Numbered from the stretch's first letter, positions 54,076-62,716 are shown. The stretch is DNA of 64,000 nucleotides from Desertivirga xinjiangensis (GCF_024436435.1 NZ_JAFMZP010000006.1:186001-250000); one strand, 5' to 3'. The notes: a model not told the origin generated them from the letters alone. Made by a program: numbers and translations.

Positions 54076-54107
54076 TTTGAACTTAATTTATTTTTACTTT
54101 ATATTTA
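54076..54107 (+). promoter_or_regulatory. Promoter of the DUF3276 gene
   Basis: TTTG at 54076-54079 and TATATTTA at 54100-54107 are spaced 20 bases apart, close to the Bacteroidota -33/-7 consensus. The start codon lies 24 bases beyond. Confidence 0.5.
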
Positions 54108-54131
54108 CCGCAAGCAAACTTTAACTATATC

Positions 54132-54461
54132 ATGGGAGATTTTGAAAACAAAGAAAGAGAAGAGGTTTTTTCAAAAAAAGTAAGAGCAGGAAAGCGTACC
54201 TATTTTTTCGATGTAAAAGCAACACGTTCTAACGATTATTATATAACCGTAACCGAAAGCAAAAAAAGATTAGAAGACGGGGTATTCGTGAAACATAAGA
54301 TTTTTTTATACAAAGAAGATTTTGAAAAATTCAGCGAAGGACTGAAAGACACAGTTGATTACATTAAATCTCATCAGGACGTAGTTGAGAAAAGATATGA
54401 GTTTAGTGAGCACTCAATTGAGACTGCCAAGGCTGAAGATGACTTCTCTTTTGATATTTAA
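54132..54461 (+). CDS. DUF3276 (PUR-alpha-like) nucleic-acid-binding protein
   Basis: A 109-residue protein of the DUF3276/PurA-like family, which has the whirly fold and binds single-stranded DNA or RNA in characterised relatives. The repeat-like elements are EVFSKKVRAGKRTYFFDVKA with RSNDYYITVTESKK, then VKHKIFLYKEDFEKFSEG, and an acidic tail ending AEDDFSFDI. It is cytoplasmic and highly conserved in Bacteroidota. A clear promoter lies upstream and a terminator downstream, so it is transcribed alone. Confidence 0.85.
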   Translation: MGDFENKEREEVFSKKVRAGKRTYFFDVKATRSNDYYITVTESKKRLEDGVFVKHKIFLYKEDFEKFSEGLKDTVDYIKSHQDVVEKRYEFSEHSIETAKAEDDFSFDI

Positions 54462-54487
54462 TTAAAGATCCCACGTTGTAAGATATC

Positions 54488-54518
54488 AACCATTCCGGTA
54501 ATTCGGGATGGTTTTGTT
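54488..54518 (+). terminator. Terminator after the DUF3276 gene
   Basis: AACCATTCCG (54488-54497) pairs with CGGGATGGTT (54504-54513) including one wobble, then TTGTTTTTTA follows. It ends the DUF3276 message 26 bases after its stop. Confidence 0.85.
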
Positions 54519-54549
54519 TTTTATAGCCACTCCTCCATCTCATTATTCT

Positions 54550-54557
54550 TATCTTTG
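54550..54557 (+). promoter_or_regulatory. -7 box of the agmatinase-like gene
   Basis: TATCTTTG matches TAnnTTTG and lies 16 bases before the ATG at 54574. Confidence 0.5.
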
Positions 54558-54573
54558 CGCAAATTTTGCAGCT

Positions 54574-55461
54574 ATGACTTCTTTGCCGGCAGATAAAAAC
54601 TTCCTGGGATTACAGGATGAGTCACTATATGCGTACAACACATCTAAGGTTGTGATACAGCAGGCTCCCTATGAATATACTTCATCTTACCTTCAGGGCT
54701 CGGCGAAAGGGCCACAGGCAATTATCAGTGCATCGGCCTATGTGGAGTGTTACGACGAGGAGCTAGACACCGAAATTGTCGAAAAAATTGGTATCGCCAC
54801 GCTGCCTGCCTTAAATTTTGAAGGCATTGTGGATGCAGAAGCTGTTAGCCTGATTGAACGGGAAACTGAAAAACTGCTTGATGACCATAAATTTGTGGTA
54901 TCTCTGGGCGCCGAGCATACAGTAAGCTATGGATTTGTAAAGGCATTCTCAAAAAAATTCGCAAACTTAAGTGTTCTTCAGATCGATGCACATTCAGACC
55001 TGCGTCAGTCTTATAATAATAATATCTATTCGCATGCATCGGTGATGGCAAGGATCCATGAAATGGGATTAACCATCTGCCAGGCAGGCATCCGGGCGCA
55101 ATGCAGGGAAGAGGCTCAGCTAATTAAAGAATCAGATAACATTCACACATTCTATGCGCATCAGATCCGACAAAATCCGTTATGGATCGATGAGATGGTT
55201 GCACCTCTGAGTAATGATGTATATATTACTATAGATGCCGATGGTTTCGATCCTTCCATAATGCCGGGCGTTGGTACCGCCGAACCGAACGGACTGCTAT
55301 GGACAGAAACTTTGCAATTACTAAAAAGAGTTTTCCAGGAACGAAATGTAGTTGGCTTTGACGTAGTAGAATGCGCCCCTATTGAAGGCAGTATCCTCTC
55401 TGAATACACCTTAGCTAAACTGATATATAAGCTTATCGGTTACAAATACGCCGAAAGGTAA
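54574..55461 (+). CDS. speB: Agmatinase-like ureohydrolase
   Basis: Agmatinase splits agmatine into putrescine and urea. This 295-residue arginase-family enzyme has both metal motifs: GAEHTVSYG, DAHSDLRQ and DADGFDPSIMP, with a conserved GVGTAEPNG loop. The DAHSD and DADGFDP sites hold the two manganese ions. The start is ATG at 54574 (MTSLPADKNFLG), not the open frame upstream, which runs through a terminator. Arginine decarboxylase, its usual partner, is not seen nearby. Guanidinobutyrase-type activity cannot be excluded. Confidence 0.87.
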   Translation: MTSLPADKNFLGLQDESLYAYNTSKVVIQQAPYEYTSSYLQGSAKGPQAIISASAYVECYDEELDTEIVEKIGIATLPALNFEGIVDAEAVSLIERETEKLLDDHKFVVSLGAEHTVSYGFVKAFSKKFANLSVLQIDAHSDLRQSYNNNIYSHASVMARIHEMGLTICQAGIRAQCREEAQLIKESDNIHTFYAHQIRQNPLWIDEMVAPLSNDVYITIDADGFDPSIMPGVGTAEPNGLLWTETLQLLKRVFQERNVVGFDVVECAPIEGSILSEYTLAKLIYKLIGYKYAER

Positions 55462-55500
55462 TTAATCGAAAAATCGTAAATCGTAAATTTTAAATATTAA

Positions 55501-56601
55501 ATGGCATTACAATGCGGAATAGTTGGCTTGCCCAACGTAGGAAAATCAACCCTTTTTAATTGTTTATCGAATGCTAAAGCGCAGGCGGCCAACTTCCCGT
55601 TCTGTACTATAGAACCCAATGTTGGAGTAATAACCGTTCCCGACGCTCGTTTAACAAAACTTGCGGAATTAGTTAATCCGCAGAAGATTGTGCCGAACAC
55701 TATCGAAATTGTCGATATAGCAGGTTTGGTAAAAGGCGCAAGTAAAGGCGAAGGTCTCGGTAACCAGTTCCTGGGAAATATACGTGCAACCAACGCCATC
55801 ATCCATGTACTTCGTTGCTTCGATGACGGGAATGTAGTGCATGTGGACGGTTCTGTTGATCCAATTCGCGATAAAGAGATCATTGATACAGAATTGCAGT
55901 TGAAAGATCTTGACACCGTAGATAAAAGGATCCAGAAAGTAGAGAAAATGGCTAAGACAGGTGGTGACAAAAATGCCAAAAAAACGTTCGATGTCTTGAG
56001 CATCGTTAAAAGTCACCTGGAGTCAGGGAAATCTGTCCGCACAGCTCCACTAAGCGAGGAAGACACAGACTTTATCGCCGATTTAAGTCTTCTTACGTCT
56101 AAACCGGTTCTGTACGTATGTAACGTTGATGAAGCCTCGGTAAACACAGGAAACGCCTATGTTGATCAGGTAAAAGAAGCGGTAAAAGACGAAAATGCAG
56201 AAGTGTTAGTTATTTCTGCTAAGATTGAATCAGAAATTGCAGAACTGGAAAGCTACGAAGAACGCCAGATGTTCCTTGCCGACCTTGGTCTTGATGAATC
56301 AGGTGTCGCCAAACTTATCCGCGCCGCATACAAGTTATTAGACCTTTATACCTATTTTACAGCCGGGGTACAGGAAGTTCGGGCCTGGACCATTACAAAG
56401 GGATTTACAGCTCCGCAGGCAGCTGGTGTAATCCATACGGACTTTGAAAAAGGATTTATACGGGCCGAGGTGATCAAGTATGAGGACTTTGTAAAATACG
56501 GATCAGAATCAGCATGCAAAGATGCCGGAAAGCTCAGCGTTGAAGGAAAGACTTACGTCGTGGACGATGGAGACATCATGCATTTCAGATTCAACGTATA
56601 A
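55501..56601 (+). CDS. ychF: YchF/Ola1 family ATPase
   Basis: YchF is a universally conserved GTPase-fold protein that prefers ATP and associates with ribosomes and stress control. The 366-residue protein has G1 GLPNVGKSTLFNCLS, G3 DIAGLVKGASKGEGLGNQFL, a helical coiled-coil insert (about residues 130-180) and a C-terminal TGS domain with TPAGVQEVRAWTITKG-like text (here YFTAGVQEVRAWTITKG) and GDIMHFRFNV. The N terminus MALQCGIVGLPNVGKS confirms ATG 55501. It is transcribed in the direction of the agmatinase-like gene and starts 39 bases after it. Confidence 0.97.
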   Translation: MALQCGIVGLPNVGKSTLFNCLSNAKAQAANFPFCTIEPNVGVITVPDARLTKLAELVNPQKIVPNTIEIVDIAGLVKGASKGEGLGNQFLGNIRATNAIIHVLRCFDDGNVVHVDGSVDPIRDKEIIDTELQLKDLDTVDKRIQKVEKMAKTGGDKNAKKTFDVLSIVKSHLESGKSVRTAPLSEEDTDFIADLSLLTSKPVLYVCNVDEASVNTGNAYVDQVKEAVKDENAEVLVISAKIESEIAELESYEERQMFLADLGLDESGVAKLIRAAYKLLDLYTYFTAGVQEVRAWTITKGFTAPQAAGVIHTDFEKGFIRAEVIKYEDFVKYGSESACKDAGKLSVEGKTYVVDDGDIMHFRFNV

Positions 56602-56850
56602 AAAAGCAAGACCGAATTGATCTTATTACGGTGCTTCAATAAGTGCAATCTTTTTGGAGCACCCTAACTCCTGCGGCCATCCTTCATCCATCGGTGAAAA
56701 CCCGGGATCTGTCGCCAGCGATATCTTGAGCCGCAAGCGAAATAAAAATGATTGAAATTCCAAATGCTTTTTACAATGATGTGTTTATAGATTGACAATT
56801 CCGTGTTTCTATACATTTACCGGCAGAAAACGAAAGAGTAATATTGCAAG
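56602..56850. other. Gene-free region with an ORF-like remnant on the minus strand
   Basis: About 45 codons are open on the minus strand without a good start (reading in part DPGFSPMDEGWPQELG and ending IALIEAP at 56627-56629). It resembles no protein I can name. A decayed element or dispersed repeat is possible. The -33/-7 signals for the MFS gene must lie at its right end. Confidence 0.35.
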
Positions 56851-58080
56851 ATGTTTACCGAAACACAAAAGATTAAATATATTGACCCAGACAAGCAAGG
56901 TGTATCTACTGTTTTAGCGTTCGCCCTACTGCCCTTATCTGGCTTTGCAACCGACATTTACATTCCTTCTCTGCCTAGTATGGCCTCTACCCTGGGGGTA
57001 GGCAGTATAGATGTTCAGCTAACATTAAGCTTGTTCCTAATAAGCTACGGAGTTTCCCAGCTTTTCATTGGCAGCATCGTTGATAGTTTTGGGAGATATA
57101 AATTAAGTATGATATCCCTGCTCATCTTTGCAGCATCCTGTATTGTTATTGCGATAACCCATAATATCTACCTCATTTACCTGATGAGGATAATTCATGG
57201 ATTTACGGTCGGGACAATCATCGTTGCGAAAAGAGCCTATTTCGTCGATGTTTATCACGGTGAGAAGTTAAAACATTATCTCAGTCTATTCTCAATTATC
57301 TGGTCGACAGGACCCATAATTGCTCCGTTCATTGGAGGATATCTCCAGACTGCTTTCGGCTGGGAATCGAATTTTTACTTTCTGGCGGCTTTGTCGATAA
57401 TCATGGTCTTATTAGAGTATAGATACAGCGGCGAAACCCTTAAGCATTTTTCTGAATTCAGACTCGGCAACATCGCAGGTATATATTATAGTATGGTGAA
57501 AACTGCCAACTTTTCCTTGGGAATAGTAATGCTGGGACTGGCCTACTCGATGGTGATGATATACAACATGACCGGACCTTTCATTATAGAGCACCACCTT
57601 GGTTTAACACCCATGGTAGCAGGCTACAGCTCACTGATTTTAGGTTTCGCCTGGATGGTTGGAGGATTTATAGGAAAGGCAACCATCAACAGACCCTTTT
57701 TTAAAAAAATGGGCTCCAATTTAATGCTTCAGTTTTTATTTGTGATTGCAATGATCCTGAGCCTTCGCTTCGTTGCCAATCTATACTCTTTGCTGTTTTT
57801 TGCTTTTATAATTCATGTTACCGCAGGATATATTTTCAACAATTACTTCACTTTTTGCCTGGGTCTCTTCCCGAAAAATGCAGGAATAGCCAGTGGTCTG
57901 ACAGGGGGAATAACTTATGTTATAGTATCACTCCTAAGCTACGGCATTATAAACATGCTTCCAGCCAAAGATGAACACAATCTTAGCTTAAGCTACCTGA
58001 CAATAAGCATCGTATCTGGCCTGATCATGTTCACCATTTACCGAATAAGTCAAAGGAATCTCCAGGGATCTAACGTTTGA
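56851..58080 (+). CDS. MFS transporter, Bcr/CflA-like
   Basis: A 409-residue major facilitator with twelve helices. The family features are LPLSGFATDIYIPSLPSMAS near the N terminus, the loop motif GSIVDSFGRYKLSMISLLIF, MRIIHGFTVGTIIVAKRAYF, GPIIAPFIGGYLQTAFGW and a second-half pattern. DIYIPSLP marks the Bcr/CflA drug exporters, so efflux of an antibiotic or dye is likely, though the actual substrate is unknown. It overlaps the reverse-strand RibD-like gene by 11 bases at the 3' end. ATG at 56851 is the start. Confidence 0.88.
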   Translation: MFTETQKIKYIDPDKQGVSTVLAFALLPLSGFATDIYIPSLPSMASTLGVGSIDVQLTLSLFLISYGVSQLFIGSIVDSFGRYKLSMISLLIFAASCIVIAITHNIYLIYLMRIIHGFTVGTIIVAKRAYFVDVYHGEKLKHYLSLFSIIWSTGPIIAPFIGGYLQTAFGWESNFYFLAALSIIMVLLEYRYSGETLKHFSEFRLGNIAGIYYSMVKTANFSLGIVMLGLAYSMVMIYNMTGPFIIEHHLGLTPMVAGYSSLILGFAWMVGGFIGKATINRPFFKKMGSNLMLQFLFVIAMILSLRFVANLYSLLFFAFIIHVTAGYIFNNYFTFCLGLFPKNAGIASGLTGGITYVIVSLLSYGIINMLPAKDEHNLSLSYLTISIVSGLIMFTIYRISQRNLQGSNV

Positions 58081-58777
58081 CAGCCTCTTTAATCACCAGA
58101 TAACGGATCCATAGAAAGTCGTCATATATCCTTTCAACCGATTTAATACTGAACTGTGTTGCACGCCGGTTTTCATACCCTTCCTGAGCCTCAAAAACCG
58201 TTGGTGAGCCGATGGTTCCATCCGCTACCGGCGCAAGCACAAGACTGAACTCATCAATTAGACCGGCATTCAGAAAAGATCCGTTCACATGTCCCCCTCC
58301 ATCGATGCGGACAGTTTTAATATTAAACAGCAAATACAATTTTCTCAATACCAAATCCAGATCTAGGTCATTCTTTCCTGCAAAGATATAGGATACGTTT
58401 TTTTTCCTGAGATGCTCAAGATATCCGGATGCTACGCCTTCTGTTAGTACTTCGATCACATATTCAGTGGATACCATATTGGAGTCCCAAAAACATTTGC
58501 CCAACGGATCGATAACAACTGCATAGGTTTTGGCCTGGGTGTCTGCAACAAAATCTTCCTTTGGAACAGAGTCTACCTCAGCATCTATTAAATACTTTTT
58601 CTTACTTGAAAATTCTTCCATGGTTACCCGGCCTACCAGCCAGGCATCTGCCTGAATCTTCTCTGCAGTCTCTTCGAAATATTTATGGTGATCTCTAAAT
58701 TCCCAGATATCCTGCTTGATCCGTCCATCAACGGAGCCTAACATATGACATATCACATAAGGTTTTTTAATATTCAT
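58070..58777 (-). CDS. RibD C-terminal / dihydrofolate reductase-like protein
   Basis: A 235-residue Rossmann-fold reductase of the RibD C-terminal family, related to riboflavin pathway reductase and DHFR. It begins KPYVICHMLGSVDGRIKQDIW, followed by ADAWLVGRVTMEEFS, YAVVIDPLGKCFWD, VLTEGVASGYLEHLRKKNVS and TVRIDGGGHVNGSFLNAGLIDEFSLVLAP (shown as IDGGGHVNGSFL and LIDEFSLVLAP). It is not linked to other riboflavin genes, so a general NADPH-dependent oxidoreductase role fits better. It overlaps the MFS gene tail to tail by 11 bases. Confidence 0.85.
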   Translation of the reverse strand: MNIKKPYVICHMLGSVDGRIKQDIWEFRDHHKYFEETAEKIQADAWLVGRVTMEEFSSKKKYLIDAEVDSVPKEDFVADTQAKTYAVVIDPLGKCFWDSNMVSTEYVIEVLTEGVASGYLEHLRKKNVSYIFAGKNDLDLDLVLRKLYLLFNIKTVRIDGGGHVNGSFLNAGLIDEFSLVLAPVADGTIGSPTVFEAQEGYENRRATQFSIKSVERIYDDFLWIRYLVIKEAVKR

Positions 58778-58871
58778 TTAATTTATAATCTTGAAGTAAT
58801 ACCTCCGGATTCAAAAAGCGTTCAAATTACTGACTAATTGAGATAAATACACATCAAAAGTCCTTTGGCAC

Positions 58872-58901
58872 TTTGAATCCTGGTTTTTATTCTTACCTTT
58901 A
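58872..58901 (+). promoter_or_regulatory. Promoter of the first cold-shock gene
   Basis: TTTG at 58872-58875 and TACCTTTA at 58894-58901 are 18 bases apart, near the Bacteroidota consensus. The ATG lies 19 bases beyond. Confidence 0.5.
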
Positions 58902-58920
58902 TAAACATAACAATAAAATA

Positions 58921-59112
58921 ATGCAACAAGGAACAGTAAAATTTTTTAATGAAAGCAAAGGATTCGGATTTATCGTACCTAATGATGGTGGAAGCGAAAT
59001 CTTTGTACACTCTTCAGGTCTGACTGACAATATCCGTGAAAATGATGTCGTTAGCTATGATGTAGAGCAAGGTCGCAAAGGACCTAACGCGGTAAATGTG
59101 AAAATAGCATAA
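58921..59112 (+). CDS. cspA: Cold-shock protein, CspA family
   Basis: A 63-residue single cold-shock domain, an RNA chaperone. RNP1 reads KGFGFI and RNP2 is IFVHSSG, within GTVKFFNESKGFGFIVPNDG. The start is ATG at 58921; the open frame upstream is not needed. A clear terminator follows 21 bases after the stop. It is the first of two cold-shock genes separated by 132 bases. Confidence 0.95.
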   Translation: MQQGTVKFFNESKGFGFIVPNDGGSEIFVHSSGLTDNIRENDVVSYDVEQGRKGPNAVNVKIA

Positions 59113-59133
59113 GATACTATATAAATCATTTGT

Positions 59134-59165
59134 AAAGCATTCCCCCGCGGGAATGCTTTTTTATT
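59134..59165 (+). terminator. Terminator after cspA
   Basis: AAAGCATTCCC (59134-59144) pairs with GGGAATGCTTT (59149-59159) and a T-rich tail follows. Confidence 0.9.
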
Positions 59166-59244
59166 TTCGATTTTTAAGTATTACATTCATATAAGTAAAG
59201 TAATACAATTATAACCAACAAGCTTCGCAGAAAAATATAAAGAT

Positions 59245-59700
59245 ATGGGTAGATCAACTGAAACATTCAGCAAAAAAGAAAAAGAGAAAAAAAGATTAAA
59301 AAAAGCACAAGACAAAAAGGAAAAGGCAGAAGAGCGTAAAGCGAATTCCGACAAAGGAAAGAGCTTAGATGAAATGATGGCCTATGTAGACGAAGATGGG
59401 AATATCACATCAACTCCTCCCGATAACACCAACAGGAAAAAAATTAAGCCGGAAGACATCCAGATTGGCATTGCGAAACAGGAGTTTTCGCCTGAAGACC
59501 TGATAAAAAACGGAATAGTTACCTTTTTTAACGAATCAAAGGGCTATGGCTTTATCAAGGACCTGCAATCACAAGAAAGTATTTTTGTGCATATAAACGG
59601 CCTCCTTGATCCCGTCCAGGAAAACGATAAAGTAACCTTTGAAACCGAAAAAGGACAGAAAGGTTTGAATGCCATCAAGGTAAAGAAGGTAGTTAAATAG
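59245..59700 (+). CDS. Cold-shock domain protein with basic N-terminal extension
   Basis: A 151-residue protein whose last 65 residues are a cold-shock domain (GIVTFFNESKGYGFIKDLQ, SIFVHINGLLDPVQENDKV). The first 80 residues are highly charged, Lys/Glu-rich and probably disordered or helical (FSKKEKEKKRLKKAQDKKEK). This longer kind is frequent in Bacteroidota and is likely an RNA-binding protein in addition to the compact CspA. It shares no transcript with cspA because of the terminator between them. ATG at 59245 is the start. Confidence 0.9.
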   Translation: MGRSTETFSKKEKEKKRLKKAQDKKEKAEERKANSDKGKSLDEMMAYVDEDGNITSTPPDNTNRKKIKPEDIQIGIAKQEFSPEDLIKNGIVTFFNESKGYGFIKDLQSQESIFVHINGLLDPVQENDKVTFETEKGQKGLNAIKVKKVVK

Positions 59701-59787
59701 TCTTAAAACAGGCATTAAGTGAAAATTGGGTTAAGTGCAGAGAGACTATCTCTTTGATTAGCCTGGTTTTCAAGCTACCCTGTCGTC

Positions 59788-60438
59788 TCATTGAATAAGT
59801 ACCTTTTGCGAAACCTGAACAAAGGTATTATCGTCAACTTGGTTATTAAAAGGCGGAACATTCTGAATAAAACCTGAAGGATACTTTGAGGGATCAAAAT
59901 TACCTGTAAAATCAGCATCCTTACTATCTCCAACCAGTATTCCGGTCCGGGTATTCTTGATGGTATTATTTTTCACATAACAATTACTCGCCGCTATATA
60001 AAAACCCCTTTCCTCTTTCCCTTTGGCCATCCCATACATTAGCCTTATAGCTGTCTGAGCACCCGAAATTTCGTTGTTAGTAATCTTGTGGCCGGTCCCA
60101 TTAATGCGTATACCCCCGCGGTTATCTTCGAAAACATTGCTGTCGATAAGACAATCATGCCCCCCACGCATTACCATCTCTCCACTGCAATTTTTGAAAT
60201 AGTTTTTCAGATATTTATTTCGCGAGCTTTTGTTACTACCTACCTCCGCTTCAGCATTACAGTTAACAAAAAGATTCTTAGTTACAATAGTATAAGCCTC
60301 CTTGTTACCCAGCAAAACAGGATCCTGCCCTATTTGCACACATTCCCCACCGTTGCTAACTTTCCAGCTCACCTTCTTTTTATTCTTAAACACATTATTC
60401 CTGACCTCGGTATTAACAGGACAGGATGCTTTTGTAAG
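59788..60438 (-). pseudogene. PL6-type (chondroitinase B/alginate lyase) remnant, 5' part missing
   Basis: The last half of a right-handed beta-helix lyase is readable, with NKSSRNKYLKNYF holding the candidate catalytic Lys, then GEMVMRGGHDCLIDSNVF with the candidate Arg, and GGIRINGTGHKITNNEISG. Intact PL6 enzymes have about 450 residues and a signal peptide; here only about 215 codons remain. The frame is open upstream past the GTG at 60393 to a TAG at 60439-60441, with lyase-like sequence (PVNTEVRNNVFKN) just beyond that GTG and nothing lyase-like further. I infer a truncated, inactive gene, though an unusual short protein cannot be ruled out. Confidence 0.65.
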
Positions 60439-60571
60439 CTATTCAACTGCAAGTCAGGTGAAAACGGAGTACATGAAAAAGATTGCTGATACGGTTAAAC
60501 TACATTGAAAATTTATGAGTTGCAAAAGCCGGTACGGGTTCATAAGAGTTTAAAGGCTAGCAAATTTTATC

Positions 60572-60579
60572 TAAGTTTG
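60572..60579 (+). promoter_or_regulatory. -7 box of surE
   Basis: TAAGTTTG matches TAnnTTTG and ends only 4 bases before the surE ATG at 60584, so the transcript should be leaderless or nearly so. Confidence 0.5.
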
Positions 60580-60583
60580 CACA

Positions 60584-61357
60584 ATGAAGAACGGAAAGCC
60601 GAACATACTGGTAGTTAATGATGATGGTATTGATGCTCCGGGTATCCGGGCGCTGATCGATGTAATGAAAGAGCTTGGGAATGTTGTTGTGGTAGCTCCG
60701 GATAGTCCGCAATCGGGCATGGGACATGCCATCACGATCAGCAAACCTCTACGTTTGGACAGGGTCCATATCTACCCGGATGTAGAAATGTACAAAAGTT
60801 CAGGCACGCCTGTAGACTGTGTTAAACTTGCGGTCAACAAGGTATTTAAAGGTAAGAGACCTGACCTTTGTGTCTCGGGCATAAACCATGGCTTGAATCA
60901 TTCCATTAATGTCATTTATTCAGGCACTATGTCTGCTGCTGTTGAGGGAGCAATTGAAAGCATACCTTCTGTCGGCTTCTCATACGATGACTTCACTTAT
61001 GACGCCGATTTCAGTAAATGCTTACCGTTTATTAAAACTATAGCCCAGCAGGTTTTAGAACATGGTTTACCTCAGGGAACTTTACTAAATGTGAACTTTC
61101 CCAAAACTGACAAAATTAAAGGAATAAAGATCTGCAGACAGGCCAATGCCAAGTATGCGGAAGAATTCGATGAACGCCTTGATCCGCATAAACGCAATTA
61201 CTATTGGCTGACCGGCATCTTCCAGAATAACGACAAAGGTGAGGACACCGACGTGTGGGCCCTGGCCAATGATTATACTTCTGTAGTACCGATTCAGTTC
61301 GACCTTACAGCCCATCATGCAATACCTTTTTTAAACAACTGGAAACTAAATGCTTAA
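60584..61357 (+). CDS. surE: 5'/3'-nucleotidase SurE
   Basis: SurE is a metal-dependent nucleotidase that dephosphorylates nucleoside monophosphates. The 257-residue protein starts PNILVVNDDGIDAPGIRAL with the metal-binding DDG pair, then VVVAPDSPQSGMGHAI, the phosphate-binding SGTPVDCV, and CVSGINHGLNHSINVIYSGT. The start is ATG at 60584. An 86-residue membrane protein gene overlaps its stop by 8 bases, and lpxB follows with a 4-base overlap, so the three form a tight operon. Confidence 0.95.
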   Translation: MKNGKPNILVVNDDGIDAPGIRALIDVMKELGNVVVVAPDSPQSGMGHAITISKPLRLDRVHIYPDVEMYKSSGTPVDCVKLAVNKVFKGKRPDLCVSGINHGLNHSINVIYSGTMSAAVEGAIESIPSVGFSYDDFTYDADFSKCLPFIKTIAQQVLEHGLPQGTLLNVNFPKTDKIKGIKICRQANAKYAEEFDERLDPHKRNYYWLTGIFQNNDKGEDTDVWALANDYTSVVPIQFDLTAHHAIPFLNNWKLNA

Positions 61358-61610
61358 CAAAGACAATGTCTGGTTTGGAACCGCGTTAGGGCTTATTCTG
61401 CCAGCAATAGCTTTCATCATCGTAGAAGTACTTAAAAAGAACATCGCAGTACTTAAAAGCGCCGATCTCTTATACATTGGCTGCGTTGCTTTGAACCTCT
61501 TTATAGTCAAGTATTATTCCAAAAGATACATGGAATCGACAGCGCGTGGCATAATTGGCTCAACCTTTATATGTGCTTTCATCTTCTTCTATTATAAAAT
61601 GCAGGTATGA
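61350..61610 (+). CDS. Small membrane protein between surE and lpxB
   Basis: An 86-residue protein with three hydrophobic helices (LGLILPAIAFIIVEVL, LLYIGCVALNLFIV, IIGSTFICAFIFFYY) separated by short charged loops including YYSKRYMEST. I recognise no named family. It overlaps surE by 8 bases and lpxB by 4 (ATGA), which argues strongly that it is translated. The position beside lipid A synthesis suggests an envelope role, by inference only. Confidence 0.75.
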   Translation: MLNKDNVWFGTALGLILPAIAFIIVEVLKKNIAVLKSADLLYIGCVALNLFIVKYYSKRYMESTARGIIGSTFICAFIFFYYKMQV

Positions 61611-62716
61611 GGTATTATCTTATTGCCGGTGAAGCGTCGGGAGACCTGCATGCAGCTAATCTGATGCGTGCTCTGAGGTCGGAGGACGGAAATGCCCAAT
61701 TTCGTTTCCTCGGCGGAGATTTGATGATTGCCCAGGGTGGAGATTTGGTGAAGCATTATAGTGAGATGTCTTACATGGGCTTTGCCGAGGTACTGATGAA
61801 CCTCCCTGCCATCTTGAGAAATTTAAAGCAAGCAAAAGCAGATCTTCTTCATTACAAACCCGATGCGCTAATCCTGGTAGACTTTCCAGGCTTCAACCTT
61901 AAGGTTGCAGAATTCGCAAAAAAAAATGGGATAAAAGTCTACTATTACATCTCTCCCAAGGTTTGGGCCTGGAACCAGAAACGTGTATTAAAAATAAAAA
62001 AGGTTGTCGACAAGCTGTTCTGTATCCTGCCTTTTGAAGTTGATTTTTATCGTAGGTGGGGAATGGAGGTGGATTACGTTGGCAATCCCTTACTTGATGC
62101 CATTGCTGCGTTCAAACCCAATACAGCGTTCAGGGAACAGCATGGCCTGGAAGGTAAACCCTTAGTAGCTCTCCTTCCTGGCAGCAGGAAGCAGGAAATC
62201 ACTAAGATACTCCCAGATATGATTAGGGTAGCCGCACGTTTTCCGCAATACCAGTTTGTTATTGCCGGAGCTCCCAATTTTTCGGCTCAGTTTTATCATG
62301 ATTTCCAGCAAAGTCAAAAATTGCCCTTAGTGTTTGGTGAAACATACGACTTACTGACCAACGCCGATGCCGCAATTGTTACATCCGGTACAGCAACCCT
62401 GGAAACTGCCTTATTTCATATTCCGGAAGTGGTGGTATATAAGACAAGCGCAATATCAGTAGCTATTGCACGTCTGGTAATTAAGATCAGGTTTATATCC
62501 CTGGTTAACTTAATCATGGATAAGCTTGTGGTAAAAGAGCTGATTCAGGAGGAATGTAATCCCGAGCAAATATCTGAGGAACTTGCCAGATTGCTGAAGG
62601 GCGGTTACCGCGAGCAGATGCTGCAAAACTATGAAGATCTGTCGGCCAGGATGGGAAAGCCAGGCGCCTCCGAAAAGACAGCAAAACTTATTATAAAAAG
62701 CCTCATTAAAGAGTAA
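61607..62716 (+). CDS. lpxB: Lipid-A-disaccharide synthase
   Basis: LpxB joins two acylated glucosamine units into the lipid A disaccharide. The 369-residue GT19 enzyme begins YYLIAGEASGDLHAANLMRAL and includes FLGGDLM, ILVDFPGFNLKVAEFAKKNG, YYISPKVWAWNQKRV, LLPGSRKQEI and TSGTATLETALF. These are complete family motifs. ATG at 61607 overlaps the small membrane gene by ATGA. A perfect terminator covers its stop codon. The presence of lpxB indicates a Gram-negative envelope with lipid A. Confidence 0.96.
   Translation: MRYYLIAGEASGDLHAANLMRALRSEDGNAQFRFLGGDLMIAQGGDLVKHYSEMSYMGFAEVLMNLPAILRNLKQAKADLLHYKPDALILVDFPGFNLKVAEFAKKNGIKVYYYISPKVWAWNQKRVLKIKKVVDKLFCILPFEVDFYRRWGMEVDYVGNPLLDAIAAFKPNTAFREQHGLEGKPLVALLPGSRKQEITKILPDMIRVAARFPQYQFVIAGAPNFSAQFYHDFQQSQKLPLVFGETYDLLTNADAAIVTSGTATLETALFHIPEVVVYKTSAISVAIARLVIKIRFISLVNLIMDKLVVKELIQEECNPEQISEELARLLKGGYREQMLQNYEDLSARMGKPGASEKTAKLIIKSLIKE

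Noticed and set aside
55497-56003. 168-codon minus-strand frame over ychF
   Set aside because: ychF is one of the best-supported genes here and this frame is its antisense shadow.
60088-60489. Plus-strand 133-codon frame opposite the lyase remnant
   Set aside because: Most of it is antisense to recognisable lyase sequence. The separate plus-strand tail at about 60421-60508 is treated as a scar instead.
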